DNA from: Hyphomonadaceae bacterium
GTDB taxonomy: Bacteria; Pseudomonadota; Alphaproteobacteria; Caulobacterales; Aquidulcibacteraceae
Reading direction: 5' to 3'
Assembly: GCA_009773395.1 (NCBI GenBank)
Contig: WRPI01000001.1
Location: 372,001 to 436,000, forward strand
Length of the DNA stretch: 64,000 nucleotides
Below are positions 48,850 through 58,163 of this stretch, one piece after another. The notes under the pieces were generated by a model. The model saw only the letters and a program-made list of their open reading frames with translations, made no database searches and was not told the origin of the DNA. How positions within the stretch are numbered: position 1 is the stretch's first letter; the number at the start of each line of letters is the position of its first letter. The position numbers were made by a program, and so were the translations under genes.

Positions 48850-49653
48850 ATGCAAATAGACCAAGTCGCACCGCGAGTCATCACAACAATTGAAAATCAT
48901 ATCGCCCATGTGCGCATGGCGCGGCCTGAAAAAATGAACGCTATCGACATGGCAATGTTTGCGGGCCTTGTCGCTGCAGGCGAGGAACTCGCGCAAAACA
49001 GTGACATAAGAGCGATTGTGCTGTCTGGCGATGGCCGCAGTTTTTGCGCCGGGATTGATGTTTCGGTGCTGGGCGGCATTGGCGGGACAGTGCAGGATAT
49101 AACAGCACGCACCCACGCCGACTGCAATATCTTCCAACGCGCAGTTATGATTTGGCGGGATTTAAAAGTACCGGTAATCGCGGCTGTTCATGGGGTGGCC
49201 TATGGTGGCGGATTTCAAATCGCATTGGGTGCCGATATACGCATAATCCACCCAGCCGCGAAATTATCGGTGATGGAAATAAAATGGGGCATTTGCCCTG
49301 ACATGGGCGGAACTTATTTGATGGGCAAACTCGCGCGCGAAGATGTTGTGCGCGAACTCACTTATACCGGCCGAATATTTTTGGGCGAAGAGGCCAATAT
49401 ATTAGGCTTCGCAACGCATTTGAGCGAAGATCCATTAGTGGCAGCGATGGCACTGGCAAATGAAATAGCGTCCAAAAGCCCGTCAGCAATAGCCGCATGC
49501 AAAGCACTAATAAATGGCAGCGATGCCAATTCGCGTTCTGAACAATTATTGCAAGAAGCGCAGCAGCAGCAGGCGCTTTTGAAAGGCGCGCACCATAAGG
49601 AAGCAGTTTTGGCTGGCATGGCTAACCAACCCGCGAATTTTAGTCGCCTTTAA
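48850..49653 (+). CDS. Crotonase / enoyl-CoA hydratase family protein
   Basis: VLSGDGRSFCAGID, GVAYGGGFQIALGADIRI. Confidence 0.92.
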   Translation: MQIDQVAPRVITTIENHIAHVRMARPEKMNAIDMAMFAGLVAAGEELAQNSDIRAIVLSGDGRSFCAGIDVSVLGGIGGTVQDITARTHADCNIFQRAVMIWRDLKVPVIAAVHGVAYGGGFQIALGADIRIIHPAAKLSVMEIKWGICPDMGGTYLMGKLAREDVVRELTYTGRIFLGEEANILGFATHLSEDPLVAAMALANEIASKSPSAIAACKALINGSDANSRSEQLLQEAQQQQALLKGAHHKEAVLAGMANQPANFSRL

Positions 49654-50425
49654 ATTCAGCTTTGCGTTTGCCCAAAAACGCGCTTACACCTTCGGCGAAA
49701 TCATTGCTTTGACCCGCTGCAAATTGCAATTCCCGCTCCAATTGCAATTGGTCTTGAAACTTATTATCAAGAGCGGCCCATGCTGATTTGCGCAAAAGCC
49801 CCAAGGCAATTGTTGGGCCTTGCGCCAATTCCACCGCATATTCCATTGCTATTTCATCAATTTTGTCATCATCAACAACATCATTCACAAGGCCATAGGC
49901 GAGAGCTTGTTCGGCGTATAGTTTTTTGCCCAAAAGCATCATTTGCATTGCCCGCACGCGGCCAATTGAATGCGCCAATAAATAAGCCGAGCCGCCGTCA
50001 GGGATCAGCCCAATATTGCGAAATGCCTGCAGAAAATAGGCGGATTTTCCTGTGACAATCAAATCGCCCATTAAAGCAATTGAACAACCAATTCCCGCTG
50101 CCGCGCCTTTAACTGCGGTTATTAATGGCACTTTTGCATCTCTCATGCGCAACATTAGTGGGTTAAATACTGTTTCCAAACCCGAACCTATATCGCGTTC
50201 GGCGGCCTGAAGTCGGTTGCCAGTATCACTCAAATTCGCGCCCGAACAAAAAGCCCGTCCGTGTGACCCAAGCACAATAACTCGGGCGTTTTCATTTGCC
50301 AAATCTATGGCGTGCATAAGCTCATCGCCCATTGTTAAAGACAAAGCATTTAATTTGCCGGGCATGTTCAGTTTGATGTTGGCTATGCCATTTTCAATTT
50401 CGCACTCAATTTGGGTATATTTCAT
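49640..50425 (-). CDS. Enoyl-CoA hydratase/isomerase family protein (PaaG-like)
   Basis: VLGSHGRAFCSGANL, GAAAGIGCSIALMGDLIV, GLIPDGGSAYLLAHSIGR. Confidence 0.9.
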   Translation of the reverse strand: MKYTQIECEIENGIANIKLNMPGKLNALSLTMGDELMHAIDLANENARVIVLGSHGRAFCSGANLSDTGNRLQAAERDIGSGLETVFNPLMLRMRDAKVPLITAVKGAAAGIGCSIALMGDLIVTGKSAYFLQAFRNIGLIPDGGSAYLLAHSIGRVRAMQMMLLGKKLYAEQALAYGLVNDVVDDDKIDEIAMEYAVELAQGPTIALGLLRKSAWAALDNKFQDQLQLERELQFAAGQSNDFAEGVSAFLGKRKAEFKGD

Positions 50426-50486
50426 TTTGCGCCTTTGGTTTTACATGCCTTTATATGATGACCGGCCTCAATTTGTAAGGCCAAAA

Positions 50487-50509
50487 AAACCCGCCTTTTG
50501 GGCGGGTTT
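50487..50509 (-). terminator. Rho-independent terminator downstream of DUF465 gene
   Basis: AAACCCGCC-TTTTG-GGCGGGTTT with T-run on the minus strand. Confidence 0.85.
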
Positions 50510-50516
50510 AATTCAA

Positions 50517-50687
50517 TTAGTGTTGGTGTTGCAGCAACGCCAGTTCCTCTTTAATTTTCAGCTTTTTTCGCTTCAGTGCCGTTATTTGCGTATCATCTAT
50601 GGCAAGGCTTCGGATCTCTTTTTGTATCAATGTGTCTAATGCCGAATGTTTTTCTGATAATTCACGAATATGAGCTTCTAAAGCCAT
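50517..50687 (-). CDS. DUF465/YdcH family protein (56 aa, missed by the ORF track)
   Basis: MALEAHIRELSEKHSALDTLIQKEIRSLAIDDTQITALKRKKLKIKEELALLQHQH. Confidence 0.85.
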   Translation of the reverse strand: MALEAHIRELSEKHSALDTLIQKEIRSLAIDDTQITALKRKKLKIKEELALLQHQH

Positions 50688-50828
50688 TGAGCTACCTCCA
50701 AATTAAAAAGGTGCCTCGGCGAACTATTCCGCCTGAGGGGGTTAAAGTGAAACACGAAAAAATGATTTCGTCACATCAAATATAATTTCAATTGGTAAAT
50801 ATTCAAGTTTCAATCTATAGACATTTTT

Positions 50829-51398
50829 ATGCAAAATAAACGGATTATCGTTGGGATAAGTGGCGCTTCGGGCGCAATTTATGGCGTTCGTGCTATTGAT
50901 TTATTGAATGCGGCGGGCGCTGAAGTTCATTTAATTGTCTCCAAAGCCGCAGAAATAACATTGCACGACGAAGGCCTTGGCGCAGGCAAAGACTTGGCCA
51001 CAAAAGTCCATACTGCCTATAAATTAGGCGATATTGGTGCCAATATTGCGTCAGGCTCATTCAAAACCCAAGGCATGATAATCGCGCCTTGCTCAATAAA
51101 AACCATGAGTGAAATTGCAACTGGGGTTACTTCCAATTTGCTAACTCGCGCCGCAGATGTTCAGCTTAAAGAGCGCCGCCCTTTGGTTTTGATGGTGCGC
51201 GAAACGCCACTGCATTTTGGGCATTTGGAAACTATGTCGCGCCTAACCCAAATGGGGGCAATTATTTTCCCGCCGGTTCCTGCCTTTTATTCGGGCCTTA
51301 CATCAATTGGCGATATGGTGGATCAATCAGTTGCCCGCGCGCTCGATTTATTGGGTGTAGAAATTCCGATTTTGCGCAGATGGGGTGATAAAAATTAA
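50829..51398 (+). CDS. ubiX: Flavin prenyltransferase UbiX
   Basis: IIVGISGASGAIYGVRAIDLL, APCSIKTMSEIATGVTSNLLTRAADV. Confidence 0.95.
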   Translation: MQNKRIIVGISGASGAIYGVRAIDLLNAAGAEVHLIVSKAAEITLHDEGLGAGKDLATKVHTAYKLGDIGANIASGSFKTQGMIIAPCSIKTMSEIATGVTSNLLTRAADVQLKERRPLVLMVRETPLHFGHLETMSRLTQMGAIIFPPVPAFYSGLTSIGDMVDQSVARALDLLGVEIPILRRWGDKN

Positions 51399-51451
51399 GC
51401 CTTTGGTGGCAAATTTTGAGATATTGAATTGGAGAAATTCAGGTAATAGCA

Positions 51452-51682
51452 ATGAGCCAAGATTATAGCCCACCCGCCGATGAAATTGGTGATATGGAAA
51501 TTCGCAAAAAGCTGTTTGAGCTGCGCGAAGAACATCGCGCGCTTGATGCCGCCATCTCTGCATTGCAAGAAAACGCGCCAAACGACCAAATATCGCTGAG
51601 CCGTTTGAAACGCAAGAAATTGCAACTAAAAGACAAAATCGCTTTTTTCGAGGACCAATTACGCCCCGATATTATCGCGTAG
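51452..51682 (+). CDS. DUF465/YdcH family protein
   Basis: IRKKLFELREEHRALDAAISALQ...QISLSRLKRKKLQLKDKIAFFEDQL. Confidence 0.88.
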   Translation: MSQDYSPPADEIGDMEIRKKLFELREEHRALDAAISALQENAPNDQISLSRLKRKKLQLKDKIAFFEDQLRPDIIA

Positions 51683-51766
51683 AGCAATTTGGCCAAACCA
51701 TGTGCAGCGTGCGTGCCAAAAGCGCGGCAAAACCTAGAATCCGTCACTATTGCCTGGTGCGGAGGC

Positions 51767-51848
51767 TTTTCAAGTGGAACTTGAAAACGGCGCCAGATTC
51801 TTTATTTGGTCGCGCAATTTATCCCCTCAAGTGATTCCACTTGAGGGG
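51767..51848. repeat. Two strong hairpins in the DUF465-purK intergenic region
   Basis: TTTTCAAGT-GGA-ACTTGAAAA and CCCCTCAAGTG-ATTC-CACTTGAGGGG share a TCAAGTGGAA core. Confidence 0.75.
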
Positions 51849-51856
51849 CTCGCGCT

Positions 51857-52945
51857 CTAGCAAAGAGGCTCATTTTTTAACCTAGTGACGTGGCCCATTT
51901 TTCGACCCCGCCTGACTTCTTCTTTCCCGTAAATATGCGCATAGATATTGGGTTCTGCCAGCAATTCATGCGCGTTCAATATTTCGTCACCCAACAGATT
52001 GTCCATTTCAATCGCGTTCGCACAAAGTGAAGCATCACCCAAGGACAAGCCACAAATTGCGTGAATATGGGCGGCAAATTGTGAGGTTTTACATCCCTCT
52101 ATCGTCCAATGGCCCGAATTATGAACCCGTGGCGCAATTTCATTAACCACCAGACCCGATTTAGTCACGAATAATTCAACCGCCATCACGCCAACATATT
52201 TGAGCGCCTCGGCGACAGTATGGGCAATATTTTGCGCTTCAATGAATTGCTGTTCTGACATTGGCGCGGGCACAATTGATTTGCGTAAAATGCCGCCTTT
52301 ATGAAAGTTTTGCGAATTTGGGAAATGCAGCACTTGCCCATTTTGGCCACGAGCAATAATCGCCGAAGTTTCAAATTCAAACTCAACCAATGCTTCAAAA
52401 ACTGCTGGCTTTGCCGCAATTTCTTGCCACGCGCTTGCAGCATCACCCTGACCATTAACCAAAGCCTGTCCCTTGCCATCATAGCCAAGCATTCTCGCTT
52501 TTAAGATACCTTTTGGTCCAATTTTCGAAATCGCGTAATTAAGTTCTTCAAAATTATGAACACTCCGATACGGCGCAACTTTTAGACCCAAGCTTCGGAT
52601 GAATTCTTTTTCCACCAATCTGTCTTGGGTAAGTTCAAGCGCCTTGGAGCTCGGGAATAGTTGCGCGTGCTTTTCAATTAGCGCCGCCGCGCCAAGTGGA
52701 ATATTTTCAAATTCAAACGTAACCACATCACAAGATTTGGCAAATTCAATCAAAGCCTTATCATCTTCATAATTTGCGCATGTGTGGAAAGGTGTCACCA
52801 AACTTGCGGGGCAATGGCTTTCTGGCTCAAATATCCGCACTTTATATCCCAAAGGAAACGCGGCCAGCGCCAACATTCGCCCCAATTGCCCGCCACCGAC
52901 AATGCCAATAACTGCGCCAGCCTGAAGTGATTTGACCCTAGTCAA
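51857..52945 (-). CDS. purK: N5-carboxyaminoimidazole ribonucleotide synthase
   Basis: [33 protein letters not shown]. Confidence 0.95.
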   Translation of the reverse strand: MTRVKSLQAGAVIGIVGGGQLGRMLALAAFPLGYKVRIFEPESHCPASLVTPFHTCANYEDDKALIEFAKSCDVVTFEFENIPLGAAALIEKHAQLFPSSKALELTQDRLVEKEFIRSLGLKVAPYRSVHNFEELNYAISKIGPKGILKARMLGYDGKGQALVNGQGDAASAWQEIAAKPAVFEALVEFEFETSAIIARGQNGQVLHFPNSQNFHKGGILRKSIVPAPMSEQQFIEAQNIAHTVAEALKYVGVMAVELFVTKSGLVVNEIAPRVHNSGHWTIEGCKTSQFAAHIHAICGLSLGDASLCANAIEMDNLLGDEILNAHELLAEPNIYAHIYGKEEVRRGRKMGHVTRLKNEPLC

Positions 52946-53423
52946 TTGGGCTTACATTCACTGCATCGGTTTGGGCTTGGCGCCAAGCTTCAAGCCTTAG
53001 GGCCAATTCCTCGTCATTAAGCGCCAAGACCGCTGCCGCCAAAAGCGCAGCGTTTGCTGCTCCAGCCTTGCCAATTGCCAAAGTGCCAACCGGAATGCCT
53101 TTTGGCATTTGCACAATGGAAAGCAAGCTGTCTTGCCCCGCGAGCGATTTTGACTGCACTGGCACACCAAAAACTGGAAGGCTAGTCATACTTGCGGTCA
53201 TACCAGGCAAATGAGCCGCACCACCAGCGCCAGCGATAATTACTTTCAAACCGCGCGATTTGGCGCTTTTGGCATATTCAATCAATCTATCGGGGGTTCG
53301 ATGCGCCGAAACAACTTTGGCTTCATAGGGGATTTGCAATTCGGCCAAAATTAGCGCCGCTTCATTCATGGTTTCCCAATCGGACTTTGAACCCATAATC
53401 AAGCCAATATCTGGATTTTTCAT
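52938..53423 (-). CDS. purE: N5-carboxyaminoimidazole ribonucleotide mutase
   Basis: [34 protein letters not shown]. Confidence 0.96.
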   Translation of the reverse strand: MKNPDIGLIMGSKSDWETMNEAALILAELQIPYEAKVVSAHRTPDRLIEYAKSAKSRGLKVIIAGAGGAAHLPGMTASMTSLPVFGVPVQSKSLAGQDSLLSIVQMPKGIPVGTLAIGKAGAANAALLAAAVLALNDEELALRLEAWRQAQTDAVNVSPID

Positions 53424-53493
53424 AAATTACTCCGCGCAAAAAGCGCTAATAGACCAAACTTGTGAAAACGCAATGAAATTTAATGGTGTTCAA

Positions 53494-53943
53494 TCAGGCG
53501 GCAACTTTAATTGCCATTTCGATCGCGCTAACTGCGGCTTCCCATGCCAACATGGTGGAAGCGTGCCGTGCGGGGTAATCAATAACCCCTTCCAAATAGC
53601 GCTGTTCCCAAAATCGGCCGCTTGGAAAAGCACCGCCTTCTTTTAGCATTAAAACCAAATCATCGCGCGCCTTTATTACTTCATCGGTTTTGGCACCGAT
53701 AATGTGATGCGATAGTATTGCTGCACTTGCTTGGCCCAGAGCGCAGGCTTTGGGGTTTATTGCAAAGGCCACTATTTTTTCACGGGATTCGTCGAGTTGA
53801 AGTTCGAGTTCAATTTGCGATCCACATATTTTCGAGGTTTTTATTGCGCGGCCTACCGGCCCAGCGCCATTTGACGACAAATCACCTATGAAATGGATAT
53901 CGCTGGCAAGCTCCATAATTCGTGAATTATAAATATCAGACAT
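53494..53943 (-). CDS. NifU/IscU-like iron-sulfur scaffold family protein
   Basis: MSDIYNSRIMELASDIHFIGDL...ICGSQIELELQLD...KACALGQASAAILSHHIIG. Confidence 0.8.
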   Translation of the reverse strand: MSDIYNSRIMELASDIHFIGDLSSNGAGPVGRAIKTSKICGSQIELELQLDESREKIVAFAINPKACALGQASAAILSHHIIGAKTDEVIKARDDLVLMLKEGGAFPSGRFWEQRYLEGVIDYPARHASTMLAWEAAVSAIEMAIKVAA

Positions 53944-54052
53944 GCTTCCTTGATAGCAGTTCAATTCCCACAAACCAAGCTGGCGTCTGCCGTAGTAAAG
54001 GTTGAAGTTCGTGCCTTTTATGTTAAAGCACGCCGCAACACAGGAATCAGCC

Positions 54053-55642
54053 ATGAGCCAAGACATCATCCAAACTAAACGCGCACTAATTTCACTTTCT
54101 GACAAAGTTTCTTTGGAGCGGGTGGCACGCCAATTGGTGGAATATGGCGTTGAAATATTATCAACTGGTGGAACTGCCAAAGCGCTCGAAACTATGGGTA
54201 TTGCTGTCATTGACGTTGCGCAAATCACCAATTTCCCTGAAATGATGGACGGCAGGGTTAAGACCTTGCACCCTATGGTTCATGGTGGACTATTGGCGCT
54301 GCGCGATTTACCGAGTCACGCCCAATCAATGCGCGAACATAATATCCAAGGCATAGATCTTTTGTGGGTCAATTTATATCCATTTGAAGAAACTTTGGAC
54401 AAGGGTTCGGACTTCGACACTTGCATTGAAAATATCGATATTGGCGGGCCGGCAATGATACGCGCTGGCGCAAAAAATCATGGCTATTGCGCGGTAGCAA
54501 CCGATGATGATGACATCGAGCTGGTGCTTGCTGATTTGGCGGTGCATAAAGGCACAACCCACTTGGTCCGCAAAACCCTTGCGGCAAGGGCATATTCGCG
54601 CACTGCTGCTTATGATGCCGCGATTTCTAATTGGTATATGGCGCAATTGGGGGAAACCTCGCCAAAATATCGCACCCTTGGCGGCAAAAAATGCGCCGAT
54701 TTGCGTTATGGCGAAAACCCCCACCAAAAAGCGGCCTATTATTCAAGCGGTGAAAAGCGCTATGGCGTCGCCAGCGCCAAACAATTACAGGGCAAAGAGC
54801 TTAGCTATAATAATTACAATGATACTGACGCTGCCTATGAATTAGTGACCGAATTTGACCCAGCGCAAAAACCTGCAATTGCGATTATTAAACATGCCAA
54901 TCCATGTGGTGTGGCCGTGGGTGAGACCATGCTGACCGCCTATCAAAACGCCCTTGGTTGCGACCCAGTTTCGGCATTCGGTGGTATTATCGCGTGCAAT
55001 GGCCTTTTGGACGCAGAGGCCGCAGTTGCAATGGTGGAAGTTTTCACCGAAGTAGTAATCGCACCGCAAATAACCGAAGAAGCAATTGAGATTTTCGCCA
55101 AAAAGAAGAATTTGCGGCTGCTTTTGGCGGGTGGTTTGCCCAATCCAAACACGGGCGGCGCAAATTATCGCACAATTGCGGGTGGTTTTTTGGTTCAAGA
55201 TCGAGACAATGCGCCAATTTTACGGGAAAATTTGAAAGTCGTTACCAAGCGCACACCAAGCGATAAGGAAATTGAAGATCTAATTTTTGCGTTCAAAATC
55301 GCCAAGCACGTTAAATCCAACGCAATTGTTTACGCCAAAGATCTAATAAGCGTCGGCATTGGCGCAGGGCAAATGAACCGCCGCGATAGCGCGTTTATTG
55401 CTGCAAAACGCGCGGTCGATGCCGCAAAACTCGCAAATTGGGGCTCGCCAAAAACTATCGGGTCGGCCTGTGCTTCCGATGCATTTTTCCCGTTTGCCGA
55501 TGGCTTGCTCGAAGCAGTGGCGGCAGGCGCGACTTCGGTTATTCAACCAGGCGGATCTATTCGTGATGATGAAGTTATCAAAGCCGCAGATGAAGCGGGT
55601 ATTGCCATGGTGTTCACTGGGCAAAGACATTTTCGTCATTAA
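54053..55642 (+). CDS. purH: Bifunctional AICAR formyltransferase/IMP cyclohydrolase
   Basis: [58 protein letters not shown]. Confidence 0.96.
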   Translation: MSQDIIQTKRALISLSDKVSLERVARQLVEYGVEILSTGGTAKALETMGIAVIDVAQITNFPEMMDGRVKTLHPMVHGGLLALRDLPSHAQSMREHNIQGIDLLWVNLYPFEETLDKGSDFDTCIENIDIGGPAMIRAGAKNHGYCAVATDDDDIELVLADLAVHKGTTHLVRKTLAARAYSRTAAYDAAISNWYMAQLGETSPKYRTLGGKKCADLRYGENPHQKAAYYSSGEKRYGVASAKQLQGKELSYNNYNDTDAAYELVTEFDPAQKPAIAIIKHANPCGVAVGETMLTAYQNALGCDPVSAFGGIIACNGLLDAEAAVAMVEVFTEVVIAPQITEEAIEIFAKKKNLRLLLAGGLPNPNTGGANYRTIAGGFLVQDRDNAPILRENLKVVTKRTPSDKEIEDLIFAFKIAKHVKSNAIVYAKDLISVGIGAGQMNRRDSAFIAAKRAVDAAKLANWGSPKTIGSACASDAFFPFADGLLEAVAAGATSVIQPGGSIRDDEVIKAADEAGIAMVFTGQRHFRH

Positions 55643-55738
55643 ATTAGTTTAAGTTTTGTCGAATTTCAAAATATAATAATTATATTCGCATTATGGACAC
55701 AACCATATGAAAATAATAGACAAAAGAGCCAATAAAAT

Positions 55739-56512
55739 ATGAAAAAACTCCCGCGCGAAACCCTTAATCAGCGAATAGATCGCCTTGTATCTGGCTTTAA
55801 GGCCCACAAACCTGAAGGTGTTGGTCCGTTCCCAACTATAATAATGTTACATGGTTGCGGACGCGCAGATATGCCGCAAGCTGCCTATGTTGAGGCATGC
55901 CTACAAAGTGACATTGCTTGTATTGTCGTTGATTCTTATGCGCCAAGGCAAATTAGTATGGTTGAATCAATGGGAACTGTATGCACTGGCGTGCAATTAT
56001 GGGGTCGTGAGCGCGCAGGCGATTTAGTGGCGGCGCTGGCTTGGGCGAAATCCCTTGATTGGGTGGACGCTGGCCATATAAGCGCTTTGGGCTGGAGCCA
56101 CGGCGGCTGGACGATTATGGACGCTTTGGCACTCGAAAAATCGCTTTCCCAATATACGCAAATAAGCGATTTATGCGATAAACCGCTTGAGAGCTTGAAA
56201 TCTGTTTTCTTGATTTACCCTTGGTGTGGGCCAGGAAGCCATTCGGCAATGCGCGGTTGGAATCGTAATTTGCCGGCGCACATGATTGTCGGTGGGCGCG
56301 ATTTGGTTTCGGGCGAATTTTTGCCCAAGCGAGCCGCAAAAAAGCTAAAAGACAATGGTGTTAATATTGATGTGTCACTTTTTGAACGGGCAACGCATGG
56401 TTTTGACGAGCCCGACGCACTCCACCCCGCACAAAAATACGACCCCGAGCTAACTAGCCGCGCCACGCAAATGGTGGTTGATTTTGTTAGAACTAATGTG
56501 GCGATGGCGTGA
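55739..56512 (+). CDS. Dienelactone hydrolase family protein
   Basis: FPTIIMLHGCGRADMP, SALGWSHGGWTIMDAL (GxSxGG), C-term ATHGFDEP. Confidence 0.85.
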   Translation: MKKLPRETLNQRIDRLVSGFKAHKPEGVGPFPTIIMLHGCGRADMPQAAYVEACLQSDIACIVVDSYAPRQISMVESMGTVCTGVQLWGRERAGDLVAALAWAKSLDWVDAGHISALGWSHGGWTIMDALALEKSLSQYTQISDLCDKPLESLKSVFLIYPWCGPGSHSAMRGWNRNLPAHMIVGGRDLVSGEFLPKRAAKKLKDNGVNIDVSLFERATHGFDEPDALHPAQKYDPELTSRATQMVVDFVRTNVAMA

Positions 56513-56594
56513 TATTATGATTTAACATTTTGCTGAAAAACTGCTTTCTTCTGCTTCCCCAAATTGAAACCTCTGAGAATGTCATAGAATTTAT

Positions 56595-56720
56595 TGTCAC
56601 CCCCGAAAAATCGCAGATTTTGTCGGGGATCTCGTATTTATTTCACTGAGATCCCCGACATTTTCTTCCATCTTCGCCCTTTGGGCTACGCTGGACAAGT
56701 CGAAAATTCGGAGATGACAC
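56595..56720. repeat. Palindromic intergenic element with terminal inverted repeats
   Basis: Outer TGTCAcCCCCGAAAAATCG / CGAAAATTCGGAGATGACA; inner perfect 12-bp stem GTCGGGGATCTC-N14-GAGATCCCCGAC (56622-56659). Confidence 0.7.
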
Positions 56721-56783
56721 TGTTCGTTGTTACTTTCGCAGAGGTCTCAAAATTGGGGAAGGAGATGGTTCTTTGGCAGACTA

Positions 56784-58034
56784 TTACAACGCTTGACCTT
56801 GCAATAGCTTCGGCAATTCGCCAATTACTCCGCCTGCATTACGGGCAAAAAAGCGGCGCAGTGGGCCGATTTTATCTACCATACCTAATCCTATATTCCG
56901 AATAAACCTTAGTGGCGCAATATCGTTTGAAAATAGCCGCACAAATGCATCGCATGACAAAGCCACCATCAATGTGTCGGTGCGCCGCCAAGCAGCGTAA
57001 CGCTCCAACACATTCGCATCACCAATATCAAGCCCGAGATTATGGGATTCGACCAAAATTTCCGCCAATGCCGCCACGTCTTTTAGACCAAGATTAAAAC
57101 CTTGCCCTGCGACTGGGTGAATGCCGTGTGCTGCGTCACCTGCCAAAGCCACGCGCGGGAGATACCAATCTGCGGCTAGTTCCAAGGTTAAGGGATAGGC
57201 AAATATCGGCGCGCAAATTGTCACTTTGCCCAAAATATCACCAAAGCGTTTTTGTAATTCGGCTTCAATTTCGGCTTGTGGCAATTCCACAATTGCGGCG
57301 GCTCGGCTCGGTTGTTCGGACCATACAATGCTGGCGCGGTTATCGGGCAATGGCAGTATGGCAAATGGCCCAGCGGGAAGAAAATATTCATAGGCCACGT
57401 CATTATGGGGCTTTTCCAACGATACAGTGGTGACAATGCCAGTTTGATTATATCCGAATTTATGTGTTTTTATGCCAGCTTCGCGGCGAATAAACGAACC
57501 GCGACCATCAGCGCCCACTAAAAGCCGCGCTTTCATGGATTTACCGCTTTGTAGCTTCACCTCAATTTGCGCGCCAAGATCTGTGAATCCGACAACTGAA
57601 TCTGGTGTTATTCTGGTGATATTGGGCCGCGTATCGGCGGCTTTGTCTAATGCTAATCTAGTATGGCGATTTTCGACCATATAGCCCAATGGTTCATCGG
57701 TTTCGGTGATTTCTGCATCATCAAAATGCAAACTCAGGCCAATTGCGCCGCCTTTTTTGGCACCGTCACCAACCCTGCCATCAACCACCAAAATTTCTTT
57801 GATTTCGCCCAATTCTTGAATTTGGCTTTTCACCCCCAATACATCAAGCATTCGCATTGCCGAATAAGCAATCGCGCAGGATCGTCCGTCATAGGCGGGT
57901 TCCAACATTTGCGATGGCGCCAATCTATCCACCACCGCGACTGTTAGGCCACCACTTTCAAGCGCCAGGGCCAATGATAAACCAACAAGCCCACCGCCAG
58001 CGATAATTACATCAAAAATTTCTTCATTTTCCAT
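56784..58034 (-). CDS. FAD-dependent UbiH/COQ6 family ubiquinone hydroxylase
   Basis: VIIAGGGLVGLSLALAL, VGADGRGSFIRREAGI, VALAGDAAHGIHPVAGQGFNLGLKDVA. Confidence 0.93.
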   Translation of the reverse strand: MENEEIFDVIIAGGGLVGLSLALALESGGLTVAVVDRLAPSQMLEPAYDGRSCAIAYSAMRMLDVLGVKSQIQELGEIKEILVVDGRVGDGAKKGGAIGLSLHFDDAEITETDEPLGYMVENRHTRLALDKAADTRPNITRITPDSVVGFTDLGAQIEVKLQSGKSMKARLLVGADGRGSFIRREAGIKTHKFGYNQTGIVTTVSLEKPHNDVAYEYFLPAGPFAILPLPDNRASIVWSEQPSRAAAIVELPQAEIEAELQKRFGDILGKVTICAPIFAYPLTLELAADWYLPRVALAGDAAHGIHPVAGQGFNLGLKDVAALAEILVESHNLGLDIGDANVLERYAAWRRTDTLMVALSCDAFVRLFSNDIAPLRFIRNIGLGMVDKIGPLRRFFARNAGGVIGELPKLLQGQAL

Positions 58035-58163
58035 GCAAACATATTAGCGGATTTTTATGTGAATGTTACCTAATTTTCAGCCCATAAAGCGCGACAAATT
58101 ATGTCCTTGTCTTAACTGCTTACTAACCACGCTTGAAATAGAGTGCTTGTGGTTAATTAACAT

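Noticed and set aside
49640-49653. 14-bp overlap of the two convergent crotonase genes as a regulatory antisense arrangement
   Set aside because: Short tail-to-tail overlaps are common in compact genomes; no extra evidence here.
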